DNA of 64,000 bases, taken from Bradyrhizobium lupini. Its GTDB lineage: Bacteria > Pseudomonadota > Alphaproteobacteria > Rhizobiales > Xanthobacteraceae. Positions 15,957 to 25,008 of the stretch are shown one piece after another. The position numbers and the translations under genes are program-made. How positions within the stretch are numbered: position 1 is the stretch's first letter; every line of letters starts with the position of its first letter. The notes under the pieces are model-generated. The model did no database searches. It had not been told where the DNA came from and saw nothing but the letters and a program-made list of their open reading frames with translations. The stretch lies in NCBI RefSeq assembly GCF_040939785.1, contig NZ_CP162553.1, positions 6,033,001 to 6,097,000 of the forward strand. Reading direction: 5' to 3'.

Positions 15957-18110
15957 TTGGCCAAACTGCCGCAACTGCCTGTTTACTATTATCTCAACCA
16001 TTTCGCCGAAATGCTCGGGTTCGTGCAGAGGACGTACGAACCCGTTCTTGGCCCTGATCATCACGCTTTCATAGCGCGCTTCGAGGGCCTTTCGAGAGAT
16101 GCCCGATGCCTGTTGATCCGCATGATCAACCGGCGTGGTGCGATATTCAATCGGTCCCTGTTCGACTACCCCGAGATCGACGATATCGAGCAGGCCACGT
16201 CGGATCTGATGATGGCCGGTCATGCCCGGGTGCTCGGCGAAGTCGACTATCCCGGGTTCGTCGCGTGTCTTCCCAAAGATGTCCTCTTCACCGGAGCACA
16301 GGCGGCTGGGCGCAAAGACGTCCGCAAGTCCTGGGCCAAAGCCAAGTTCATCGACTATTATATCGAACAGATCCCATTCTCGACGGCCGCGCAGCACTGC
16401 GGCGCCCGGAAATTCATCGCTCTCGACGGCACGCGGCCAATCGAATTCCTGCTCTATCTCTACTTCGGCAAGACCGAGGTGAACCTCAAGAACTTCGCGC
16501 TGCGGGACCTGGGCATCCTCCACACCAACCGCGAGACCGCGTTCAGCGCACGTTTCACCGATGCCGAGGAGGCGCTTGCCTCGTTCCACTACAACCAGAT
16601 TCTCGACAGCCTTGAGGACGGATCGGAGCCTGTCCACAGGCGGGCCGCCATCGACGTGCTGTCCGGGCCTGCCTGCGGGACACAGTACGCCAACAACCTC
16701 CGCAGCCGAGCGGCTCATCAGACCGGACTTTTCTTCGAGAAAGCGGGTGAGAGCGATCTTGCGCGGCAGCTCTACCGCGCGGGGTGCTCGCCGGAGTGCA
16801 ACGAGCGTCTGGTCCGCCTGCTTTACAATACCGGGGATCGCACCGGAGCCGAAGACCTGCTGCAGCGGATGATCGATGATCCCGCCAGCGACGGGGAGCA
16901 CGTTTTCGCAACTGACTATTACGCTCGCAAGTTCGGAGGGAGGCGCACAGGCGTCTGCACCGAACTGCTGCGGTCCGGGCGAACGATCACCGTCGACGAT
17001 ACCCATCGCGGCAATCCAGAAGCAGGCGTCGCCGGCGTTCTGCGGCGTGAGGGCACCAAGGTTTTCTTCACCGAGAATGTGCTGTGGCACACCCTGTTCG
17101 GCCTTCTCTTCTGGGACGAACTCTTCGAGAGCACCCGAATGCCCAGCGGGTTCGACTGGCTACCGCATTGCCTGAAGGACCGAAGCTTCCGTCGGCTCTT
17201 CGCGGTGCAGATCGATGAGAAGCTGGCCGCCGTCGCGTCCGGAGCTTCTCTTCCGTTGATCCTACGCACCGTCGCAGCAAAATGGGGCCGCCCGAATGGG
17301 ATCTTCAACTGGGATCATGTGCAAGTGGAGGCGCTCCGCGCGCTCCTCGAAGGACTCGATGCCCCCGCCATAGCCAGCATCGTCCGCAGCATGTGCGACG
17401 ATTTCCGCGGCATGCGGGACGGTTTCCCCGACCTGATGCTGGTGCAGGACGGCAAAGCGTCCTTCATGGAGGTGAAGGCGGAGGGGGACGTGATCCGCCG
17501 CAACCAGCTGACCCGCCTCCGCCAGCTCGGCGCCGCCGGCATCATCGCTGAGATCGGTCGGGTGGACTATCGTTTCGACCCCGAGCAGGATTACGTGGTG
17601 GTCGATATCGAGACGACCGGCTCCTGGTCGAATGGCGATCGCATCACCGAGATCGGCGCGGTGAAGGTTCGCAATCACTGTGTCGTCGACGAGTGGCATT
17701 CTCTCATCAATCCTCAGCGTTCCATTCCCGCAAAGATCGTTCAGCTGACCGGCATCACAAACGAAATGGTTCGGGATGCACCTTTGTTCGCGGAGGTAGC
17801 GGACCGTTTCATGGAGTTCATGGGGGACGGCATTTTCGTCGCCCATAATGTCAGCTTCGACTACGGTTTCATGGTCTACGAATTCGATAGGATCGCGCGG
17901 CGCTTCAAATTCCCGAAGCTCTGTACGTGCGCCGGAATGCGGCGGCGGTATCCGGGACACAAGTCCTACGGACTTGGGAAGCTTTGCGAGATATATGGCA
18001 TCTCGCTCGATAATCATCATCGAGCCTTATGCGATGCGCGGGCCTCGGCGCAGTTGTTGAATCTCATCAACAAGAAGCGGAGCGAGGAGGGGTACCGCGA
18101 GGCAGCGTAG
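15957..18110 (+). CDS. FAN1-like VRR-NUC nuclease fused to a DEDDh 3'-5' exonuclease
   Basis: A 717-residue protein. Residues 1 to about 420 are a helical region resembling the bacterial FAN1 N-terminal and TPR parts. The VRR-NUC motif follows: FPDLMLV near 490 and FMEVKAEGD near 502, giving the PD...EVK catalytic set. The C-terminal 170 residues are a DnaQ-type exonuclease with VVVDIETTG near 548, AHNVSFDYGF near 630 and HHRALCDARAS near 688. FAN1 enzymes cut flapped and crosslinked DNA, and the added proofreading-type exonuclease could trim the product. The start is a TTG at 15957; no better upstream start is seen. It stands downstream of the yedK relic in the repair-rich region. Confidence 0.82.
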   Translation: MAKLPQLPVYYYLNHFAEMLGFVQRTYEPVLGPDHHAFIARFEGLSRDARCLLIRMINRRGAIFNRSLFDYPEIDDIEQATSDLMMAGHARVLGEVDYPGFVACLPKDVLFTGAQAAGRKDVRKSWAKAKFIDYYIEQIPFSTAAQHCGARKFIALDGTRPIEFLLYLYFGKTEVNLKNFALRDLGILHTNRETAFSARFTDAEEALASFHYNQILDSLEDGSEPVHRRAAIDVLSGPACGTQYANNLRSRAAHQTGLFFEKAGESDLARQLYRAGCSPECNERLVRLLYNTGDRTGAEDLLQRMIDDPASDGEHVFATDYYARKFGGRRTGVCTELLRSGRTITVDDTHRGNPEAGVAGVLRREGTKVFFTENVLWHTLFGLLFWDELFESTRMPSGFDWLPHCLKDRSFRRLFAVQIDEKLAAVASGASLPLILRTVAAKWGRPNGIFNWDHVQVEALRALLEGLDAPAIASIVRSMCDDFRGMRDGFPDLMLVQDGKASFMEVKAEGDVIRRNQLTRLRQLGAAGIIAEIGRVDYRFDPEQDYVVVDIETTGSWSNGDRITEIGAVKVRNHCVVDEWHSLINPQRSIPAKIVQLTGITNEMVRDAPLFAEVADRFMEFMGDGIFVAHNVSFDYGFMVYEFDRIARRFKFPKLCTCAGMRRRYPGHKSYGLGKLCEIYGISLDNHHRALCDARASAQLLNLINKKRSEEGYREAA

Positions 18111-18411
18111 CAATTCATAACCGAGCAGATGCCTGGAAGGGCTGAGCTATCGGTCGCATCTGAGAATTCAGTCGGTTCTAACAACGGTTCTCCGCCATGT
18201 GATCCAATTCCAGAGCGCCGCGGTCGGGATGGCAATGCCGAACAGCCTGCAGGGCACTGGCGCCTCATCCCGGCACCGGAAGGTGTCGTTGTGCACAGCG
18301 CGCGGAACACGGGGACAAACTCAGCCCTGCCGATTGCGAATCCCTGCTGCATGCTAACCGCCCGGAACGAGAAGACGGGCGAGGGGATTCGTCCCGGCAG
18401 GAGCAAGCTCG
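18111..18411. other. Intergenic interval
   Basis: 300 bases with no gene that I can support. Two GGAAC sequences occur on the plus strand (18306 and 18363), but neither has a matching -10 at 16-17 bases. Confidence 0.35.
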
Positions 18412-18675
18412 ATGCTGATGACCAAGGAAAAACGGCCGCCGATCAGAACGCTGCGCGGATGGGCGCTCGGTGTGCTGCAGGAGGCGGGCGCCGTCCACGA
18501 ATGCGAGGAGCATGGCTGGGCAAAGGAGCGGGCCGACCCTCACGCCCGGGAGCGCGCGTTGGACATCGCGAGGCAGGAGCCTCCGGACGGCTTGTCTCCG
18601 GACCAGGCTGTCGCCGAGGTCCGCGGAGTGCTGGATTCGATCGGCGATACCTGCCCTGAATGCCCGCCCGACTGA
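18412..18675 (+). CDS. Small conserved hypothetical protein
   Basis: An 87-residue protein starting MLMTKEKRPPIRTLRGWAL and ending in a Cys/Pro-rich tail (DTCPECPPD). The middle is helical and charged (ARERALDIARQEPPDGLS). ATG 18412 follows AGGAGCAAGCTC. Short proteins with the same style are frequent in Bradyrhizobium. The function is unknown. Confidence 0.6.
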   Translation: MLMTKEKRPPIRTLRGWALGVLQEAGAVHECEEHGWAKERADPHARERALDIARQEPPDGLSPDQAVAEVRGVLDSIGDTCPECPPD

Positions 18676-18715
18676 AGCGCACCAACAACCCACGGTCCGA
18701 TGCCGCTGTCGATGA

Positions 18716-19726
18716 TCAAGGGATCAGGGGCGCTGCCGTGGTGCCAAGATGCTCAGCAGCGGCACGCACCCGCCCAGCGTGCTTTCGCCGCTGCTCAGCG
18801 AACTTCGCTGCGTCCACCGACGAACGCACCTTGTAGCCAGCCGCCGTCAAGCGGGCGCACACCCGCGGAACTGCCGCAGCAGTGGTATCGTCAGATTTGG
18901 CCTCAAGGCCGATCAGTCCATTCAGATCGTCGATCAGGCGCAATCCTTCGCTTCGGAGCAGGATCGCAGGCGCTCGACTCGCGGGGTCCTCGATCAGCAG
19001 TTCGAACATCAGTGCGAGGTCCATCATGGCTCCGAGCGTTGCAGGCCAGCCCGAGCCCACGCCGACCGATCGGAAGTAGATCAGCGATGGATGGGAAGCA
19101 TGGCTCTGCAGGACGGTGGCGCACCAATCCCGTCCCCTGTAAAGCACGCGCCTGATCTCCTCCGGAGAGTCGAGGTCGGCATAACGCTCCAGCAGTCCGA
19201 GAGCCGAGGGCGGCTGACCCGCAGCCGTCGTAAGTTTGAGAATTCCAGCATCGCGGCGGGAAATGCCTTCTTGCACCTGGAGCAGGTATGTGACGGCCAT
19301 CGTTAGGACCGAAAGGCCCGAAAGGCCGGCTAAGACCAGGGCCCAGCGGGCCGGACCGTGGGCCTCGATGCCGCTCAGCCCCACCGTGCACAACGCGCTT
19401 CCGACGATGAAGAGCGCCTCCTGGAAATCGGCCGCTGGAGAGAACCAGTCCCCTAACGCATGCGCGATGAGCCCATACCCGAGCAAGAGAAGCGCCATCC
19501 AGATCAGGAAGGAGCCCATGAGGATGGACGGCGCGAAGCTGGTCGACACCCCACTCTTGCCGCGGCGGGCCCACTTCCAAATCGGGAGCGCGACGGTCAG
19601 GAGCCGCCGGGCCACGCGCAGCGCGCCCCTACTCTCGCCCGGAACCACCACCGTGTCGAATACATCGCGTAGTGCGAAGACGACCAGGACCATTCCGGCA
19701 GCGATCTCGATGGTCTGCACGATCAT
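18716..19726 (-). CDS. Ion-channel-like integral membrane protein
   Basis: A 336-residue protein with a first hydrophobic helix at residues 3-22, then two or three more between 65 and 170. A pore-loop-like stretch, FIVGSALCTVGLSGIE near residues 104-119, resembles the TVGYG selectivity filter of two-helix potassium channels but is not an exact match. The rest is a soluble helical domain. The family is probably an ion channel 2 (Ion_trans_2) relative. Ion specificity cannot be judged. Confidence 0.6.
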   Translation of the reverse strand: MIVQTIEIAAGMVLVVFALRDVFDTVVVPGESRGALRVARRLLTVALPIWKWARRGKSGVSTSFAPSILMGSFLIWMALLLLGYGLIAHALGDWFSPAADFQEALFIVGSALCTVGLSGIEAHGPARWALVLAGLSGLSVLTMAVTYLLQVQEGISRRDAGILKLTTAAGQPPSALGLLERYADLDSPEEIRRVLYRGRDWCATVLQSHASHPSLIYFRSVGVGSGWPATLGAMMDLALMFELLIEDPASRAPAILLRSEGLRLIDDLNGLIGLEAKSDDTTAAAVPRVCARLTAAGYKVRSSVDAAKFAEQRRKHAGRVRAAAEHLGTTAAPLIP

Positions 19727-19768
19727 AACGGAATGCCAGCGGCGCAGGGCGAACTCCGCCCGAACACG

Positions 19769-19882
19769 TCACGTCCCCGAACGCGTAGCGAAATGCACCG
19801 CGGCCATGACGACCAACACAGCGAGCAGGAAGGTTCCCGCGGAGATCGATCTCCGTCCATGTGACTGGCGGGCCAGATGCAT
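19769..19882 (-). CDS. 37-residue single-helix membrane protein
   Basis: ATG at 19882 (MHLARQSHGRRSISAG) opens a short frame with a basic N terminus and one hydrophobic helix (FLLAVLVVMAAVHFA). GGAG lies eight bases upstream, and a candidate EcfG-type promoter lies 26 bases ahead of the start. The promoter supports its being a real stress-induced gene. Confidence 0.5.
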   Translation of the reverse strand: MHLARQSHGRRSISAGTFLLAVLVVMAAVHFATRSGT

Positions 19883-19907
19883 CGGAGCACTCCGATTATC
19901 GGCGACC

Positions 19908-19932
19908 AACCCGGCTGAGTTGCGTTCGTTCC
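19908..19932 (-). promoter_or_regulatory. Candidate EcfG-type promoter, GGAAC-N16-GGTT
   Basis: On the minus strand GGAAC (19932-19928) precedes GGTT (19911-19908) by 16 bases, one mismatch from the consensus CGTT. It is placed correctly for the small membrane-protein gene starting at 19882. Confidence 0.4.
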
Positions 19933-20068
19933 GAAGCGGCCGACGGCCCGTGTCGAGGGGGACCCTAGCGCCGACGCGCCACCCAACCCAATACTTTGTC
20001 GTAGGAGGAACCTGTCCGGCTCGTCCCGATTGGCTTGTCGCACCAGAACTCTGACGAACGGCGCGGCC

Positions 20069-22060
20069 ATGGTCGAATTCGCACAGCTTCGCGACCGCAT
20101 GGTCCAGGTTCAACTTGCACGCCGCGGCATCCGCGATCGGCGCGTTCTGGATGCGATGGCACAGGTCCCTCGAGAGCGGTTCGTGGAAACCGGTTTCGAG
20201 GAATTCGCCTACGAGGACGGCGCGCTGCCGATCGCGAACGCGCAGACCATCTCGCAGCCTTACATCGTCGCGCTGATGACGGAGGCGGCCGAGCTGAAGC
20301 CCGCGGACAAGGTGCTCGAGGTCGGAACCGGTTCGGGCTATGCGGCGGCGGTCGCATCGCGGCTCGCCAGAACGGTTCACACCGTCGAGCGCCATCGCGC
20401 CCTAGCCACGACCGCCGCCGAGCGGCTTGCGGCGCTCGGCTATGACAATTGCGTCGTCCATACAGGCGACGGCACCGGCGGATTGCCGGAAGAGGCGCCG
20501 TTCGATTCGATTCTCGTCGCGGCCGGCGGTCCGGAAGTACCGGACGCGCTCAAGGGCCAATTGGCCATTGGGGGGCGTCTCGTCATCCCAATCGGCGATT
20601 TGGAGCACGAACAATCGCTGCTGCGGATCACGCGCCGGAGCGACACCCAATACGACGAAGAAGCCTTCGGGGCCGTTCGCTTCGTGCCCCTGATCGGAGA
20701 GCACGGATGGGCCGAGGACGGCACGCGCTCCGCCAGCAATCACGTCCCTGGGCGTACGCGCTTCCGCTCGCTCACCGACATGATCGGCGCCGCCCTCGAA
20801 CCGCTGCCGGCTTTCGACGATCCCGCCTTCGGCGCCTTCTTCGATCGCTTTGCGCAGTCCCGGGTCGTGCTGCTGGGCGAAGCCAGCCACGGCACGTCGG
20901 AGTTCTACGGGGCGCGCGCTGCGATCACGCGGCGCCTGATCGAGAAGCACGGGTTCACGACCGTCGCGGTGGAAGCCGATTGGCCGGACGCCGCGGCGGT
21001 CGACCGCTACGTTCGCCACCGGTCGTCACGCGGTTCGGGCGAGAAGCCGTTCGAACGCTTCCCGACCTGGATGTGGCGAAACACCGACGTCGCCGCTTTC
21101 GTCGACTGGATGCGCGAGCACAACGAAAGCAAGCCGGCAGGCGAGCGGGCCGGATTCTTCGGGCTCGACATCTACAACATGCGGAGCTCGATCGCGGCCG
21201 TTCTCGCCTACCTAGATGGTGTAGATCCACAAGCCGCGGCCGTGGCGCGCGAGCGCTACGGATGCCTAACCCCTTGGCAGCGCGAACCTTCGACCTACGG
21301 CCGTGCCGTCCTGACCGAAGCCTATCGGAAATGCGAGGCGGAGGTGGTTCGCCAGTGCCAGGACATCCTGGGAAAGCAACTCGACTACGCCGCGAACGAC
21401 CCGGACAGCTTCCTGGACGCTGCGCAGAACGCGCGGTTGATCGCCTCCGCCGAGCGCTACTACCGGATCATGTACTATGGCGGGGCCGAATCCTGGAACC
21501 TGCGCGACACGCACATGTTCGAAACCTTGGGCCATATCTTGGACGCCCAGGGGCCGCGATCCAAGGCGGTGGTCTGGGCGCATAATTCTCATATCGGCGA
21601 CGCACGCTTCACCGAGATTGGGGCGGTCCGCAAGGAGCTCAACATCGGTCAGCTTTGTCGAGAGAAGTTCGCCGAGGCGGCGTCCCTGGTCGGCTTCGGC
21701 ACCCATACCGGCACCGTGGCCGCCGCGTCGGACTGGGACGGCGAGATGGAAGTGATGCAGGTGCGGCCCTCTCGACCGGACAGCTACGAGCGGCAGTTCC
21801 ACGACGCTGGTGTGCCGCGCGGCCTGCTCGAATTCCGCCGGGACGAGAGCCTTCGGCGTCGCTTGCTCGGGCCGCGCCTCGAACGGTTCATCGGCGTCAT
21901 CTACCGGCCGAACACCGAACTGCAAAGCCATTACGCCGAAGCGTCGCTGCCTCAGCAGTTTGATGCATTCTTGTGGTTTGATGAGACGAAGGCAGTCAGG
22001 CCCTTGGGACCGGAACATCGCCGCGCCGGCGTCCCGGATACCTATCCGTTCGGACTCTGA
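20069..22060 (+). CDS. Protein-L-isoaspartate methyltransferase fused to erythromycin-esterase-type hydrolase
   Basis: A 663-residue two-domain protein. Residues 1-220 are a PCMT (SAM-dependent, repairs isoaspartyl residues), with VPRERFVETGFEEFAYED, TISQPYIVALMTE and the SAM motif VLEVGTGSGYAAAVAS. Residues 245-655 are an erythromycin-esterase-like domain with LLGEASHGTSEFY near 275, VAVEADWPDA near 305 and VWAHNSHIGD near 505, which carry the expected catalytic Glu and His residues. The start ATG 20069 gives the standard PCMT N terminus; an in-frame TTG at 20030 is possible. This family is not restricted to macrolide resistance, so antibiotic inactivation should not be assumed. Confidence 0.85.
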   Translation: MVEFAQLRDRMVQVQLARRGIRDRRVLDAMAQVPRERFVETGFEEFAYEDGALPIANAQTISQPYIVALMTEAAELKPADKVLEVGTGSGYAAAVASRLARTVHTVERHRALATTAAERLAALGYDNCVVHTGDGTGGLPEEAPFDSILVAAGGPEVPDALKGQLAIGGRLVIPIGDLEHEQSLLRITRRSDTQYDEEAFGAVRFVPLIGEHGWAEDGTRSASNHVPGRTRFRSLTDMIGAALEPLPAFDDPAFGAFFDRFAQSRVVLLGEASHGTSEFYGARAAITRRLIEKHGFTTVAVEADWPDAAAVDRYVRHRSSRGSGEKPFERFPTWMWRNTDVAAFVDWMREHNESKPAGERAGFFGLDIYNMRSSIAAVLAYLDGVDPQAAAVARERYGCLTPWQREPSTYGRAVLTEAYRKCEAEVVRQCQDILGKQLDYAANDPDSFLDAAQNARLIASAERYYRIMYYGGAESWNLRDTHMFETLGHILDAQGPRSKAVVWAHNSHIGDARFTEIGAVRKELNIGQLCREKFAEAASLVGFGTHTGTVAAASDWDGEMEVMQVRPSRPDSYERQFHDAGVPRGLLEFRRDESLRRRLLGPRLERFIGVIYRPNTELQSHYAEASLPQQFDAFLWFDETKAVRPLGPEHRRAGVPDTYPFGL

Positions 22061-22179
22061 CGGTGAGGTCTCCGACCAGCGAGTGCCCTCGGAACTCAGG
22101 AACCGCCCTCAGACGTGCCGAGATGCACTGCGACCACAAGGTCAAGCCCGCGACCAGGCGGGCACTGCCGGCGAAAGGT

Positions 22180-22428
22180 CTAGCGCCGGCGCGCGACCCA
22201 TACACCGAGCAGGAACGCTACGCACAGCGACTGCAGCGGCGCCTTCAAGGTCACCTCGCGAAGTTTGTCGACCCAGCGCATCGCGGCATCCCGCGACGTC
22301 GGCCGCAGCGGGCGCCGGCTCGTTTCCGCCTCGGCGCGCAATCTCGCCGCGGACACATGATCGACGCCGTCCTGTTCGTTCGTCAGGCCGGACGCTTCCG
22401 TCATTGCCGAGGCTTCTTTCATATCCAT
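22180..22428 (-). CDS. Small membrane-anchored stress-type protein (DUF883-like character)
   Basis: An 82-residue protein with a charged helical N half and one C-terminal hydrophobic segment (LCVAFLLGVWVARRR) ending in arginines. This layout is typical of ElaB/YqjD-like (DUF883) proteins. It is separated by 16 bases from the upstream Ku gene on the same strand and may be co-transcribed with it. Confidence 0.55.
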   Translation of the reverse strand: MDMKEASAMTEASGLTNEQDGVDHVSAARLRAEAETSRRPLRPTSRDAAMRWVDKLREVTLKAPLQSLCVAFLLGVWVARRR

Positions 22429-22444
22429 GCGGCTCTCCTATTTG

Positions 22445-23362
22445 TCAGGCGGACTTCCGCTGCGACCTGGCCGCCGGCTTCTTCGCCCCCGCCTCCTTCG
22501 CGGGCTTCTTGCCGGCGATCGGCATCAGCATCTCCTTCTGGCCTGCAGCAGCCTTCCGTGGCTTCTTGGCGGCCTTCGCCGGCGCGGCCTCCTGACCTAC
22601 GCTCCGCCGCAGCGCCTCCATCAGGTTGACCACGTTGGTCGCGGCGGGCTTTTCCTTGGGCGTGATCGGCTTGCCGGCGCGCTTCTGGTTGATGAGCTCG
22701 ATCAGCGCGGTCTCGTAGTGGTCCTCGAACTTCTCCGGCTCGAAGTTGCCCGCCTTCTGGTTCACGATGTGCCTCGCGAGATCGAGCATGTCCTTGGTCA
22801 CCTTCACGTCCTGGATCTCGTCGAAATACTCCTGCTCGGAGCGCACTTCGTAGGGATAGCGCAGCAGCGTGCCGACGAGACCCTTGTCCATCGGTTCGAG
22901 CGCGATGATGTGCTCGCGGTTGGTCAGCACCACCCGCCCGATCGCGACCTTGTCCATCTCCCGGATAGTCTCGCGGATCACGGCGAAGGCGTCATGGCCG
23001 ACCTTGCCGTCCGGACGGATGTAGTAGGGCCGGATGAGGTATCGCGGGTCGATGTCGGACTTGTCGACGAACTCGTCGATCTCGATGGTGCGCGTGGACT
23101 CAAGCGCAATCTCCTCGAGCTCCTCCTTCGTGACCTCGATGAACTGATCCTTCTCGAGCTGGTAGCCCTTGACGATGTCCTCGTTTGGCACCTCGTCGCC
23201 CGTGTCGGCGTCGACCTTGAGGTACTTGATGCGGTGGCCGGTCTGCCGGTTGAGCTGGTTGAACGAGATCTTCTCGCTCTCCGACGTCGCCGGATAGAGC
23301 GCGACCGGGCAGGTGACGAGGGACAGACGCAGGAAGCCTTTCCAGTTTGCTCGCGGGGCCAT
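22445..23362 (-). CDS. ku: Non-homologous end-joining protein Ku
   Basis: A 305-residue bacterial Ku homologue that binds double-strand ends and recruits LigD. It opens with MAPRANWKGFLRLSLVTCPV, the typical Ku start, followed by the beta-barrel core (HRIKYLKVDADTGDEV, DPRYLIRPYYIRPD). A Lys/Ala-rich C-terminal tail (KKPRKAAAGQK) is as expected for DNA binding. A LigD-type ligase-polymerase lies 1.6 kb away on the opposite strand, so the two-component NHEJ set is present. Confidence 0.95.
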   Translation of the reverse strand: MAPRANWKGFLRLSLVTCPVALYPATSESEKISFNQLNRQTGHRIKYLKVDADTGDEVPNEDIVKGYQLEKDQFIEVTKEELEEIALESTRTIEIDEFVDKSDIDPRYLIRPYYIRPDGKVGHDAFAVIRETIREMDKVAIGRVVLTNREHIIALEPMDKGLVGTLLRYPYEVRSEQEYFDEIQDVKVTKDMLDLARHIVNQKAGNFEPEKFEDHYETALIELINQKRAGKPITPKEKPAATNVVNLMEALRRSVGQEAAPAKAAKKPRKAAAGQKEMLMPIAGKKPAKEAGAKKPAARSQRKSA

Positions 23363-23531
23363 GGTTACGCAACGCTCCAGGTAAGGGTACTTGGATCAAG
23401 ACGAACGGCGCGACACAGTTCCGACACTGCTCGCTGGCGTCCACCGCCAAATTGAGGGCACGCCCGGTCAAGCGCCTGGCAGACGTGGCGGGCGCGCTTG
23501 ACTCTTACGAACAAAATGAGAACATGCACCG

Positions 23532-23756
23532 ATGACCCAACCCATGGCATCCGAACCGGCCAGCTTCGACTTGGAGGACGCCGCCGACCAGGCGATTGCG
23601 GCCTGTGGGGGCGACGCTCGGGAAGCTCTCAAGGCGCTCATCATCGCGAATGGCTTCCTGGAGACGCAGGTGGAAGAGCTGCGGGCTTCGATTTCTGCCG
23701 GCTATTCGCGCGGCCGGTTCGACGTACCGCGCGACCGGAAGGATTGGTACGACTGA
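23532..23756 (+). CDS. Small conserved hypothetical protein
   Basis: A 74-residue acidic helical protein (EDAADQAIAACGGDAREAL) ending in an aromatic C terminus (RDRKDWYD). The pattern is common in rhizobial genomes. It is divergent from ku and immediately followed (TGACATG) by the frameshifted gene at 23758. Confidence 0.65.
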   Translation: MTQPMASEPASFDLEDAADQAIAACGGDAREALKALIIANGFLETQVEELRASISAGYSRGRFDVPRDRKDWYD

Positions 23757-23757
23757 C

Positions 23758-24005
23758 ATGCCTGCGGTGACCTACTATGTGGCTCTGCCGTTCCTTCCTT
23801 CGGATGACGGTATCGCTGCCGGCGAAGCCGTCGAATGCTTCAATCCCAAGCCGCCGTGATGAAGGCCGAGGCGCCTTCGCGAAAGCCTGGCATTGTTGGC
23901 GCAGTGGCCTTCAGCCGCAGCGGGGATCCGGCTACAGGCGAATTCGGAGACGCAACCGTGATCCGCAAGTTCGGCGACGTGCCGGAAGACCTGAGCACCT
24001 TGTGA
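23758..24005 (+). pseudogene. Small conserved gene split by a one-base deletion
   Basis: Frame 1 (23758-23859) reads MPAVTYYVALPFLPSDDG and ends CFNPKPP-stop. A second frame beginning at 23859 reads MKAEAPSRKPGIVGAVAFS and runs to a stop at 24005. Adding one base near 23849 (CCC-AA-GCC) joins them into one protein of about 80 residues of a type common in Bradyrhizobium. The function is unknown. It could be a true mutation or a sequencing slip. Confidence 0.6.
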
Positions 24006-24043
24006 AAGGGACGCGCGGAGATGTTCTGCGCGAGCCCCGGCAA

Positions 24044-24508
24044 TTACCTCCCGCTGAGCGATAGGCTCATACGAGTGACGGTGTTGTCCCAGGCGCGCTC
24101 CTCTTCTGCGGGATAGTTGATCAGGAGGCAATGGATCAGCCGCCCCGAGAAGTTGCAGCGGTTGTACCAGACCTTGTCGCCCCTGTAGCTGGAGACCGCA
24201 AAGAACCGTGGTGTCACTCGCTTGTACTGAATGCGTGAAGGCGGATGTTTTTTGGCGAGAAAGGCCGCGGGTGAATCGTTCTCGACGTTGGGCGCAGCCT
24301 GGATCGTGATGTCGGCCCGCCCGTCGGCGGTTCGGAACCGTTGCCCGTAGCCGTCGGGTCGGCCAGCTTCTTCCGTGAAGACCGAAGATGGGAAATCCAT
24401 CGAGGTGCCGGTCTGGGGAATGGTGTACTTGGTCCATCGCACCGGCTGCGCCGACGCCGTCGCTGTCGAGACGACAAGTGCCAATGCGAGAGCGCTCGTC
24501 GATTTCAT
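24044..24508 (-). CDS. Secreted hypothetical protein
   Basis: A 154-residue protein with a clear signal peptide (STSALALALVVSTATASA, cleavage near residue 21). The mature part has a beta-rich pattern (WTKYTIPQTGTSMDFPSSVF) and two cysteines near positions 118 and 127 that could pair in the periplasm. No enzyme motif is seen. Confidence 0.7.
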   Translation of the reverse strand: MKSTSALALALVVSTATASAQPVRWTKYTIPQTGTSMDFPSSVFTEEAGRPDGYGQRFRTADGRADITIQAAPNVENDSPAAFLAKKHPPSRIQYKRVTPRFFAVSSYRGDKVWYNRCNFSGRLIHCLLINYPAEEERAWDNTVTRMSLSLSGR

Positions 24509-24720
24509 CGCACTTCCCTCCGACTACCACGGAGCAAAAAGCCGGAACGTCAATTACGTTCCAGACGCCTGTTGCTATGGATTGGCAGCGCGCGAGCTAC
24601 TCGCCTTCCTCGTGGGGACCTTGGGATCGAGCCTGGTCAGCCTAGTCAGCCCGCCGGGCGAGAACCCGGCACCTCGAAAGGCGACGGTGATAGCGCCTCC
24701 GATGCTTTGGGCGCGCGGTG

Positions 24721-24897
24721 TCAGGCAGCGCGCAACGGGGACGTTGGACGACGGAGCCGGCCGATTTCCTCCGCCTGGCACCTCGGACACCTGAACTGGA
24801 TTTCGCGTTGCGCGGAAGCGGACTTTTGGATGTTCGCCGCCATAGGCCATGCGCCGCATTGGGGACATTTCTCCAGCAGAGTCTCCGATTCTATCAT
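24721..24897 (-). CDS. Small zinc-ribbon protein under a stress-type promoter
   Basis: A 58-residue protein starting MIESETLLEKCPQCGAWPM with CPQC near residue 11 and CPRC near residue 37. The ATG at 24897 is preceded by AAGGAGCGAGTGCG, and a perfect EcfG-type promoter lies 33 bases ahead. The function is unknown. Confidence 0.7.
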   Translation of the reverse strand: MIESETLLEKCPQCGAWPMAANIQKSASAQREIQFRCPRCQAEEIGRLRRPTSPLRAA

Positions 24898-24930
24898 CGC
24901 ACTCGCTCCTTCCCGCGCCCACGGCCCGCC

Positions 24931-24955
24931 AACGCTCGGAGACAAACCGCGTTCC
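24931..24955 (-). promoter_or_regulatory. EcfG-type promoter, GGAAC-N16-CGTT
   Basis: On the minus strand GGAAC (24955-24951), 16-base spacer, CGTT (24934-24931). This is an exact match to the known general stress response consensus, positioned 33 bases ahead of the zinc-ribbon start codon. Confidence 0.7.
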
Positions 24956-25008
24956 GGACGAGCCTAGGCGAGACACGGAACGAATCAGGGCGACGGCGTT
25001 GAATCGGC

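Noticed and set aside
15705..17090. Long minus-strand open frame (461 codons)
   Set aside because: It is antisense to the VRR-NUC fusion gene, has shadow composition and no recognisable domain. The plus-strand gene shows clear catalytic motifs.
20069..22060. Macrolide resistance gene
   Set aside because: The erythromycin-esterase fold is widespread with other roles and here is fused to PCMT; resistance cannot be claimed from sequence.
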